NCBI GenBank assembly: GCA_965183855.1
Contig: CBCYMI010000028.1
Span: 1-64,000, forward strand
From: CBCYMI01 sp965183855
GTDB lineage: Bacteria; Pseudomonadota; Alphaproteobacteria; Caulobacterales; Maricaulaceae
DNA: 64,000 nt
Direction: 5' to 3'
Every line of letters starts with the position of its first letter. The stretch's first letter is position 1. Positions 54,373-61,671 of this stretch are shown one piece after another. Under the pieces are notes generated by a model. It was not told where the DNA came from and searched no databases. It was given only the letters and a program-made list of their open reading frames with translations. The translations under genes and the position numbers were made by a program.

Positions 54373-55101
54373 TTATATTTTACATATAAATAGTTTTGAG
54401 TTTTTTTCTAATTGAGATACATCAAACTTTTGATCCATAATTTGATGGAAAGATAATTTCTCTGACTCCATTAAATATTTAATCAGCATACGGAATTTAA
54501 AATATTTATAAGATAGAGACTGATTTATTTTACCAGAACAAAAAAGTTCTTTTCCAAAAACTTCATCAAAAGAGCTTTCATTTGCAATATAATCTGCATA
54601 ACCTTCACGTTTCCAGACAGGCATAAAACGATACTTAAAAAATCCTATTTCTTTTTCTGTCAAAACATGAACCATTTCATGAGCTAAAACACTATTTAAA
54701 GAACGAGTATTAAACAGTTTCCCATTTCTATAAACCTTGTTTTTAGATACATTCGAGCGAGTTACAATTATTCTTTGAAATATAGGAAAACTAACTGCAA
54801 AAGACCTATATGATTTCATAACTAGAGAAGCATATTCTCCATATCCAGAGGTTAAATAAACAGAAAAATAATATTTCCTATCTTGTTCTTTTTGAAAAAG
54901 TTCTGAAGCTTCAACTAAATTTATGCTATGTATTGCCAATCGTTCAAGATTTTTTTTTGAAACCATCTTATGATGATAAAAATCTATTCCAGAAAAACTT
55001 GTTTTAGAATAAGAAAGAATAGGCCAAAAATACCAATAAGCGAGATAACTGACAATCGCGATTACAAATCCATATGAAAAATATTTCTTGATCACCAGCA
55101 T
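54373..55101 (-). CDS. Membrane-anchored zinc metallopeptidase (copy 2)
   Basis: 242 aa, identical in amino-acid sequence to the product of 49548-50276, with HEMVH (141-145) and EGYADYIA. The two copies are exactly 4825 bases apart and lie in a direct repeat of about 1.1 kb that also contains the flanking promoter and the type B gene. The lack of protein divergence points to recent duplication or gene conversion. Here the next gene downstream is the type C peptide rather than type A. Confidence 0.7.
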   Translation of the reverse strand: MLVIKKYFSYGFVIAIVSYLAYWYFWPILSYSKTSFSGIDFYHHKMVSKKNLERLAIHSINLVEASELFQKEQDRKYYFSVYLTSGYGEYASLVMKSYRSFAVSFPIFQRIIVTRSNVSKNKVYRNGKLFNTRSLNSVLAHEMVHVLTEKEIGFFKYRFMPVWKREGYADYIANESSFDEVFGKELFCSGKINQSLSYKYFKFRMLIKYLMESEKLSFHQIMDQKFDVSQLEKNSKLFICKI

Positions 55102-55167
55102 CTCTCTTCTTTGGTATTTATTCCAGAATGAAAATATTCGACTGTTGATTGATATAATAATTTATAT

Positions 55168-55323
55168 TTAATAAGCATCTACAGGAGTCAGCGCGATTGC
55201 TATAATAGCTATAATAGCAATCGTTGTAACGACCGCAAGTCCACCTTCTACCTGATCAATCTCTATATCGGTTAATTCTCTGATGCCTGGGTTTGCAGGT
55301 GTAGTTAACGCTAAATCTGTCAT
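55168..55323 (-). CDS. Double-glycine-leader bacteriocin, type B (copy 2)
   Basis: 51 aa from ATG 55323. The core matches the 50.3 kb copy (VVTTIAIIAIIAIALTPV). The leader differs: ALTTPANPG for ALTIPANPG, and RELTDIEIDQVEGG as in types A and C instead of TAFEIDQVEGG. The ribosome site is altered to AAGGAGATGAGAAG. The leader thus looks recombined with a type A/C leader while the core stayed type B. Confidence 0.7.
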   Translation of the reverse strand: MTDLALTTPANPGIRELTDIEIDQVEGGLAVVTTIAIIAIIAIALTPVDAY

Positions 55324-55338
55324 CTTCTCATCTCCTTA

Positions 55339-55366
55339 ATTCTAAACTAAAAAAATAGAGAGTCAA
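55339..55366 (-). promoter_or_regulatory. Promoter of type B bacteriocin copy 2
   Basis: TTGACT (55366-55361), 16 bases, TAGAAT (55344-55339) on -. Confidence 0.6.
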
Positions 55367-55370
55367 TAAA

Positions 55371-55850
55371 ATAAGGTAAAATTAGACGAAAACCGTATAA
55401 AGATAGAGATCATTAACTCATAGCGTTAATATAGTCTATAAATAGAGTATATAAATCTTTATTATAGACCTTCTTAAAAGCACTTTGTGTATAGAATAAG
55501 GCTCTTAAATCTAAACTTGCTAGTTAGAGAACCTTAAGAAATCACGCGACCGCGTGTAAGGTAAAACTAGACGAAAACCGTATGGAAATAGAGATTGTTA
55601 ACTCATAGCATTAATATAGTCTATAAATAGAGTGTATAAACCTTTATTATAGACCTTCTTAAAATACTTTGTGTATAGAATAAGGTTCTTAAGTTTAATC
55701 TGGGTAATTAAAGAGTCTTAAGAAAACCCAGTCCGAGACTGGCGACCGCGTGCGGCCAAAGGGCTGACTTCTTAAGGCGCACTCAACAGAAATCTTAAGC
55801 TCTTAAGTTTAATTCTGACACTTGGAGCGCCTGAAAAAAGAACACTCCGA
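55371..55850. repeat. Composite of two upstream blocks and modular hairpin repeats
   Basis: Upstream blocks near 55375-55467 and 55560-55652, separated by a unit with CACGCGACCGCGTG. Units with CCAGTCCGAGACTGG and a GGCCAAAGGGCTGACTTC left-boundary hairpin (near 55755) follow. Confidence 0.9.
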
Positions 55851-55939
55851 GAGTATCACATTCCATGTATGGGCTGTACGATTATGCTTGATAATTTACT
55901 CTAAAATCATTAATTTTAATTGATTTAGAGATAAACAAT

Positions 55940-56176
55940 ATGGAAGTGGGTATATTCGAAGCAAAAACATATTTATCCTCCTTGTTGGAAAGAGTAAAAA
56001 AAGGAGAAAGCATTGTGATTAAAAAAAGAGGAAAAGCGATTGTATGTCTTGTTCCAATTCAGAAAATATACTCTTTTAATCTTGATCAAAAAAGGCAAGC
56101 CCTTTTTCACTCGCGTAAAACCATGAAACTAAATCATATGAAGTGGAAGGAATTACGTGATAAAGGTAGAAAATAA
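55940..56176 (+). CDS. Type II antitoxin, Phd/YefM family
   Basis: 78 aa. Opening MEVGIFEAKTYLSSLLERVKKGESIVIKKRGKAIVCLVPI is the Phd/YefM DNA-binding and dimerisation fold (E-A-K-x-x-L-S-x-L-L-x-x-V-x-x-G), given here in its two halves around KKGE. The C-terminal tail with HMKWKELRDKGRK is the part expected to wrap the toxin. It is followed 95 bases later by a PIN-domain toxin gene that is frameshifted, so the antitoxin may be an orphan. Weak ribosome site. Confidence 0.88.
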   Translation: MEVGIFEAKTYLSSLLERVKKGESIVIKKRGKAIVCLVPIQKIYSFNLDQKRQALFHSRKTMKLNHMKWKELRDKGRK

Positions 56177-56271
56177 AACCGTAAAAAATCTCTTTTTGGG
56201 GGCAACATATAAAAAGTCTTTTTATATATTAACATTCTCTTCAAATCATACAGATCGAAAGTAATAATGTT

Positions 56272-56690
56272 ATGACGGTTGAACAAAAACCAGTTATACT
56301 AGATTGCTCTATTAGCGTTGCCTGGTTTTTTGAAGATGAAGCGTGTTCTAAAACGGATTCTTTTTTAAAAAATATTCATTCTTATACGGTTATCATTCCA
56401 AATTTATGGCAATTGGAAATATCTTAATTCAGGCAGAAAAACATAATCAAATTACATTCGAACATGTCAGAATATGTCTAGATCTTATTAGAGATTTACC
56501 GACCCTTACAGATATTGAATCAAGTGATCGAGCTCTACGTGATATCTTTCAGCTCGCTCGTCATTTTAAATTAACCAGCTATGATGCCGTCTATCTTGAT
56601 CTTGCACTCAGAAAAAATGCACAAATGGCAACAAAAGATAAACAACTTATCAAGGCTGCCAAAGCAAATAAAATACCTCTTTTGTTCTAA
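56272..56690 (+). pseudogene. PIN-domain toxin (VapC-like), broken by an apparent 7-base deletion
   Basis: The first frame from ATG 56272 reads VILDCSISVAWFFEDEAC, the PIN start with catalytic Asp, to PNLWQLEIS and stop at 56425. The second frame (to 56690) contains NILIQAEKHNQITFEHVRI, LARHFKLTSYDAVYLDLAL and MATKDKQLIKAA, the remaining acidic active-site motifs. Family members read W-x-L-E-(I/V)-x-N here. Inserting ATTGGAA, which would make a tandem ATTGGAAATTGGAA, restores the frame, so a slippage deletion is likely. VapC toxins are ribonucleases. The break predicts an inactive toxin. Confidence 0.88.
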
Positions 56691-56717
56691 CTCAATCTAT
56701 ACTAGAACGCGTATGTG

Positions 56718-58532
56718 TTAGGTATTTTTTGTTAGACAATACCGTAAAATACGAGAAGCAATTGGAGCGGCAGAAGAAGCTCCTCCTCCGCCATGCTCAA
56801 CCACAACAGAAACAACATATTGAGGCTTGTCATAAGGCGCATAACCAACAAACAAGGCATGATCTCTATTTCTCCATTCTCTATCTTTATTCTTGATAAT
56901 TCCTGTAAGACGTTCTTCTTTTGTAATGGATTTTACCTGCGCGGTTCCTGTTTTTCCAGCCCAGGGAATACCAGGCGTTATGCCAAGCCCCCTATATCGA
57001 TAAGCTGTTCCTCTAGGCGTTTCACAAACGGCTCGCATTGCCTGTTGAACAGGCTTTAAAGCCTGTTGTGAAATCTTCAAGGGAGAAAAAGGTTTTTGTT
57101 GATTTTCCATAAATAATCTTGGAAGAACTTTCCTTCCTGTTGCCAGACGAGCGGTCATAACGGCAAGCTCTAATGGCGTTAGAGCAAGATAGCCTTGTCC
57201 AATCGCAACATTGAGCGTATCTCCTCTATGCCAGCCTAGCCGATAACGATCCTGTTTCCATTTAGAGCCAATCATTGGAGCCGATTGAATTCCTTCTATT
57301 GGTAATTTATAATCCTGGCCAATTCCAAATTTTCTAGCCATTTGCATAATTGGTTTTATTCCCAATTTTAAAGCCAGTTCATAATAATATATATCGCATG
57401 ATTGTTGAATGCTTGATTGAAGATTAATAATTCCATGTCCTTGTTTCTTCCAACAATGAAATTTACGATTACCAAAACTCAAACTTCCCTTACATAACAC
57501 CTTGTCTTTTAACGTAATAAGACCAGATTCCAACCCTGCAAGAGCAACCATCATTTTAAATGTAGAGGCGGGTGGATAAAGACCTGATAATGCCTTGTTA
57601 AACAAGGGATTTGCTTCATCTTTCAATAAGGTCTGATAGGCATTTTGTGATACTCCACGAACAAATAAATTAGGATCAAAACCAGGTGTCGAAAGAGAAA
57701 CCAGAATATCTCCTTGATCTGGTTTTAAAACAATAATTGCACCACTTTTTTTTGTTTTAAACTCCTGAGAGGCAAATCTCTGAAGATCACGATCAAGCGT
57801 AATTTGAATATCTTTTCCTCTTTTAGGCTTTACATAATCATCTTTCCATTCTCGAATGGTTCTCCCATATGCATTCACTTCAACCTTTGAATTCCCTGGC
57901 TTGCCCTGTAAGGGTTTTTCAAAGCTTTTCTCTAATCCTTGACGACCAACATACATGCCTGGTTGATGCAATAAAGGATCTTTCTCAAGATCAGATTCAG
58001 AAGGTCGTGCAACAAATCCTATAATATGACAAAATTCCTGATCATAAGGATAAGATCTGATTTCACCAATATCTGGTTGTATGCCTGAGATTTCTGGCAT
58101 TTTTAAATTTACAATTGCAAACTGTTCCCAGCTTAAATGTTCCTTTAATAAAACAGGGACAAAAGAAGGTTGTTTTTTTAACTGTGACCAAATACGATCA
58201 ATTTGCGTTTCTGTAAGTGCTAGCAAAGATTTCAAACTATTAATGGAATGCTGAAGTTGAATTCCTTTTTCGTGCTGAATTAACACTCTGAAATTTCGTT
58301 TATTTTGGGCAAGAATATTTGAATGGCGATCTAAAATCTTTCCTCTCGAAGGAGTTAAGACTCGTAAATTAAACTGATTATCATCTGAAAGCAGTTTATA
58401 TTTGTGCTGTTTGGTTAATTGAAGATCAATTAACCTGCTTGTTAAAGATAAAAACCCGCCGGCTCCCAATAATCCAATCATGACCATTCGACGATCAAAT
58501 TGTTTCTTAGATGCATCTTCATGATTATTCAT
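56718..58532 (-). CDS. mrdA: Penicillin-binding protein 2 (transpeptidase)
   Basis: 604 aa class B PBP. One N-terminal membrane helix (MVMIGLLGAGGFLSLTSRLI), dimerisation/pedestal region with PSRGKILDRHSNILAQN and LPEISGIQ-like strand, then the transpeptidase domain: Ser nucleophile in PASTFKMMVALAG (about residue 320), SCD in QQSCDIYYYELAL, and KTG in WAGKTGTAQVKS. Works with RodA (33.5-34.7 kb) in lateral wall synthesis. mreD lies 30 bases upstream on the same strand, so mreC-mreD-mrdA form one group. Confidence 0.95.
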   Translation of the reverse strand: MNNHEDASKKQFDRRMVMIGLLGAGGFLSLTSRLIDLQLTKQHKYKLLSDDNQFNLRVLTPSRGKILDRHSNILAQNKRNFRVLIQHEKGIQLQHSINSLKSLLALTETQIDRIWSQLKKQPSFVPVLLKEHLSWEQFAIVNLKMPEISGIQPDIGEIRSYPYDQEFCHIIGFVARPSESDLEKDPLLHQPGMYVGRQGLEKSFEKPLQGKPGNSKVEVNAYGRTIREWKDDYVKPKRGKDIQITLDRDLQRFASQEFKTKKSGAIIVLKPDQGDILVSLSTPGFDPNLFVRGVSQNAYQTLLKDEANPLFNKALSGLYPPASTFKMMVALAGLESGLITLKDKVLCKGSLSFGNRKFHCWKKQGHGIINLQSSIQQSCDIYYYELALKLGIKPIMQMARKFGIGQDYKLPIEGIQSAPMIGSKWKQDRYRLGWHRGDTLNVAIGQGYLALTPLELAVMTARLATGRKVLPRLFMENQQKPFSPLKISQQALKPVQQAMRAVCETPRGTAYRYRGLGITPGIPWAGKTGTAQVKSITKEERLTGIIKNKDREWRNRDHALFVGYAPYDKPQYVVSVVVEHGGGGASSAAPIASRILRYCLTKNT

Positions 58533-58562
58533 GTTGTTATTTAACCTTACCTTTTTTAAACT

Positions 58563-59090
58563 CTAGCCCAAATCCTGGTCTATTTTTTTCCTATAAAAAA
58601 GAAATCCCTGATATAAAATCGGATAAAGGATAATACTCAATAGCATGGATTCAAAAACAGGAAGAAAATAACGGGTATGCTCATAGGCCAAAACAGAAGC
58701 CAGAATTGCTATTAATGCACAAACCGTCAAAACAAAACAAAATCCTAAAAAATATTCCAACCATTGCATTTTCCGATTTAAATTTGAGAACCAGCCAATT
58801 CCAAAACAAGCTATAAAATAGGAAATCGTCCAAATTCCAAAACATCCACCGCCAGTGAAATCCATCAAACCACCAATTAAAATAGCCATTAAAAACCGAT
58901 TATAGAGTAAATGATAAACACCCCATATATATAATGGAATTAATGGTAAAAAAACAAATGCTTTTTTAAGATAAACCCATTCAAACGGTAAAAAAGAAAT
59001 TATTATAAACAATAAAGACAAAAAAAAAGGAAACAAAAATACCTTTTTCTGCTTTTGATCATATGAAAAAAAATTTGATTTTCTAGCCAT
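58563..59090 (-). CDS. mreD: Rod-shape determining membrane protein MreD
   Basis: 175 aa, five hydrophobic helices, little conserved sequence as usual for MreD. LIGGLMDFTGGGCFGIWTISY is the characteristic G-x-x-x-D-x-x-G segment. It sits between mreC and mrdA, which supports the assignment. Role: membrane partner of MreC in the elongasome. N-terminus has a basic stretch (ARKSNFFSYDQKQKK). Confidence 0.85.
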   Translation of the reverse strand: MARKSNFFSYDQKQKKVFLFPFFLSLLFIIISFLPFEWVYLKKAFVFLPLIPLYIWGVYHLLYNRFLMAILIGGLMDFTGGGCFGIWTISYFIACFGIGWFSNLNRKMQWLEYFLGFCFVLTVCALIAILASVLAYEHTRYFLPVFESMLLSIILYPILYQGFLFYRKKIDQDLG

Positions 59091-59443
59091 ATTCTTAAAT
59101 CACTTTTATCTTGTTTTACGTATTTTGATTCATGCATTTATCCAGTTTATATTAAATAAAGAGTATCCTTGATTTGCTTGGTTAAAATCAGCCCCTCATC
59201 TTCTGAAAATATTTGTTCATTTTTGAATTTCTCAAAACAATTTCAGAATAAATCAGAGCATTCATAGATTTTCCAATCATTTTAAAACCTCTATTCTTTA
59301 AAAAGGAAGAGTTGAATATATCAAAAATATTTCCATTTAATTGCAATTCTTTTTTATAAAAACATTCCTCTTAATCTATTTAAAATCTATCATTTATACT
59401 TTTTTACCGTGATTTTAATAATGAACTCTTTTTTATCTTGTTT
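59091..59443. other. Unusual 353-base gap between mreC and mreD
   Basis: AT-rich, with no credible frame on either strand and no repeat family member. mreC and mreD usually abut, so this gap may hold a secondary promoter or be the residue of an inserted and deleted element. Confidence 0.4.
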
Positions 59444-60349
59444 TTATTCTGCTTTTTCTGGTTCTGATGAATGATCTGTTAAACCTTCTGATTCTGGTCT
59501 TTCTGGTATTTTATACGGATAAACCCAGATAATATTTCCTGGTCGTTCTCCTGAAAAAAGCTGAACGGACCATTCTGTTTGATCTGGTTTTTTCCGATGT
59601 TTTAAAATCTTGCCAATCCCTAGCCCTTTCGGTAAAATACCTTCATCTCCAGAAGTCACCAGCTTCATACCTTGTTCAAGTTTTGCTTCTGAATCAATAT
59701 AGCGTAATTTCGGATTAAGAGAATTATCTCCAACCATAATCGCTCTAACAAGACCATCATCTGTCATTACTGGAATACGACTGTTTAAATCAGATAATAA
59801 TAATACTCTCGATGAACGCCTGCCAACTGTAATTACTCTTCCCAATAATCCATGACTATCCATAACAGCATATTCTTTTTCTATCCCCTGTTTGGCTCCT
59901 GCGTCAATCAATAAAGACCGAACAAAAGGACCTGACGTTTCTGTAATTCCACGTGCAATAATACGCGTTCCCAAAATTTCCGAAAAACTCGTAAAGACGG
60001 TTTGATATGCTTTTAACTGACGGCTTTGAACCTCTGATATGGCTTTCCAGTTTTTCAGCTCTGCAATCTCAAGCCTTAATTTTCTGTTTTCAGATACCGT
60101 ATTAAAATAATCCTGAATCCCTTTTGTAAATCCAAAAAAAAGCCTAACAGGGGCAGAAACCGTATTAAAAACTGGCATGAAATAATCATCATAATATTGA
60201 TGAATATTATGCATAAATGTAAATCTATGTTTCGGACGATCTAACAAAATTAAGGTACATAACAGAAAAAAAACAAAGACTGCCAAAAGACGCCCATATG
60301 AAACTCTGAAAAATAAAAAATGAAGTTTTCGTCTCATCATACCCCTCAA
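59444..60349 (-). CDS. mreC: Rod-shape determining protein MreC
   Basis: About 301 aa; ATG codons at 60340 and 60337 behind GAGGGG are likelier starts than the TTG at 60349. One membrane helix (LLAVFVFFLLCTLILL), periplasmic coiled coil (about 75-105, TVSENRKLRLEIAELKNW), then the two beta domains with GPFVRSLLIDAGAKQGIEKEYAVMD and LGRVITVGRRSSRVLLLSDLNSRIPV, both MreC signatures. The tail is acidic. mreB, normally immediately upstream, is absent; a repeat array and bacteriocin cassette occupy that position. Confidence 0.93.
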   Translation of the reverse strand: MRGMMRRKLHFLFFRVSYGRLLAVFVFFLLCTLILLDRPKHRFTFMHNIHQYYDDYFMPVFNTVSAPVRLFFGFTKGIQDYFNTVSENRKLRLEIAELKNWKAISEVQSRQLKAYQTVFTSFSEILGTRIIARGITETSGPFVRSLLIDAGAKQGIEKEYAVMDSHGLLGRVITVGRRSSRVLLLSDLNSRIPVMTDDGLVRAIMVGDNSLNPKLRYIDSEAKLEQGMKLVTSGDEGILPKGLGIGKILKHRKKPDQTEWSVQLFSGERPGNIIWVYPYKIPERPESEGLTDHSSEPEKAE

Positions 60350-60419
60350 GGCTTGGAATCAAGCCTGAACCTGTTTTAAAAAAATAAAAGCATTAATACT
60401 CTAAACACCTAAAAGCTTA

Positions 60420-60905
60420 ACACACACGCACGCGCAACCCACTAACTTTTTTTAGGAGCTCTCCATGCATGCACTAAGATCTAAACTTCAATCCTGATAC
60501 GTATAATATGTGTTAAAAAATTACGCTCTACATGTTTTCAACACATGTTAAGTATATACAACAAAATTCAGAATGCAACGCACACGCGAACGCGTGCGGC
60601 CAAAGGGCTGACTTCTTAAGAACACTCAACAGAAATCTTAAGCTCTTAAGTTTAATCTGGGATCTTAAAGAGCCTTAAGAAAATCCAGTCCGAGACTGGC
60701 GACCGCACACACATTCGTGTGACTTTTTTTGGAACACTTAGCGTATAAGAAAAAGCGCAGAGCTTAATGCTTGGTAATTAGAGAGCCAAACACACATTCG
60801 TGTGACTTTTTTTGGAACACTTAGCGTATAAGAAAAAGCGCAAAGCTTAATGCTTGGTAATTAGAGAGCCTTAAGAAAACCAATCCTTCGTCTGCACACC
60901 TTTGT
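60420..60905 (+). repeat. Modular hairpin repeats upstream of mreC
   Basis: A degenerate region (60420-60590) leads to CACACGCGAACGCGTG and the left boundary hairpin GGCCAAAGGGCTGACTTC. Units with CCAGTCCGAGACTGG and CACACATTCGTGTG at 83-base spacing follow. It closes with the CCAATCCTTCGTCTGCACAC module seen before the other immunity genes. Confidence 0.9.
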
Positions 60906-60956
60906 GTGCCTTTTGGCTAAAAATGATGGAAAGCATAACCTTTGAAATAACTATAA

Positions 60957-60988
60957 AAGAAAAAAAAGGAATGGGAGTTTATTCCTTT
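60957..60988 (-). terminator. Terminator of bacteriocin cassette 4
   Basis: Stem AAAGGAAT (60965-60972) with ATTCCTTT (60981-60988), T-rich tail on -. The immunity gene stop (60979) lies inside it because this copy has a longer reading frame. Confidence 0.8.
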
Positions 60989-61287
60989 TTTCCAGATTGT
61001 TTTTTCTTTCTAAACCAGGTTTTATAGCTTTTGAGCTCTTTTACTATTCTTTTTCTCTTTCTTTTAGGATCTGAATAATCAAAAAATTTATTAAACTTTC
61101 CTTTAAGAATAATATCAAAAATTAAAAATAATAAAGGATAACCAATAAAAACAAAAGCAACAACTGCCCACCTATTTTCTCCCAGACCAAATAATAAAAT
61201 ATACCCTACAGAATACACAACTGACATATTAAAGCTACAGATTAGTGTATATTTATGGTTTTTTAGAAATTTCTTTAAATGCTTCAT
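60979..61287 (-). CDS. Putative bacteriocin immunity protein (copy 3)
   Basis: 102 aa. More diverged than the other two: CSFNMSVVYSVGYILLFGLG in the first helix, VVAFVFIGYPLLFLIFDIIL in the second, and a tail extended to RKKKQSGKKE, overlapping the terminator. It shares FNM and YSVGYILLFG with the pseudogene at 38.0 kb, so those two are the closer pair. It starts 15 bases after the type A stop. Confidence 0.65.
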   Translation of the reverse strand: MKHLKKFLKNHKYTLICSFNMSVVYSVGYILLFGLGENRWAVVAFVFIGYPLLFLIFDIILKGKFNKFFDYSDPKRKRKRIVKELKSYKTWFRKKKQSGKKE

Positions 61288-61302
61288 TTCAAAAATAATA
61301 CC

Positions 61303-61623
61303 TTATTTAATAAAGACTCCTAATAAACTGGTTGTACCTGCAGCCGCAGCACCAGTTACACGCATTCCTACTGCGCCAAAACCACCTGCCATTAACCCTG
61401 CCGCAGTTCCAAGGACCGCTCCAGCAGCAACAACACCCCAATCAACGCCAGGCTTGTTGTCTCTTAATTGATTAATTAAAGCCGATCCTGCGCCCAATGC
61501 GGTTCCAATTCCAACCATAGCAGCAAATAAAGGCAATATTCCACCTTCTACCTGATCAATCTCTATATCGGTTAATTCTCTGATGCCTGGGTTTGCAGGT
61601 ATAGTTAACGCTAAATCTGTCAT
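61303..61623 (-). CDS. Double-glycine-leader bacteriocin, type A (copy 4)
   Basis: 106 aa from ATG 61623. Same leader; the core has three substitutions relative to the other copies (GAGSALI for GAGAALI, NQLRDN for NQLTDN, LLGVFIK for LLGGFIK). It pairs with the diverged immunity copy 3, suggesting peptide and immunity change together. Promoter TTGACT-16-TAGAAT as in copies 1 and 3. Confidence 0.8.
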   Translation of the reverse strand: MTDLALTIPANPGIRELTDIEIDQVEGGILPLFAAMVGIGTALGAGSALINQLRDNKPGVDWGVVAAGAVLGTAAGLMAGGFGAVGMRVTGAAAAGTTSLLGVFIK

Positions 61624-61637
61624 CTTTTCTCTCCTTA

Positions 61638-61665
61638 ATTCTAAACTAAAAAAATAGAGAGTCAA
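61638..61665 (-). promoter_or_regulatory. Promoter of bacteriocin copy 4
   Basis: TTGACT (61665-61660), 16 bases, TAGAAT (61643-61638) on -, next to AAGGAGAG. Confidence 0.62.
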
Positions 61666-61671
61666 TAAAAT

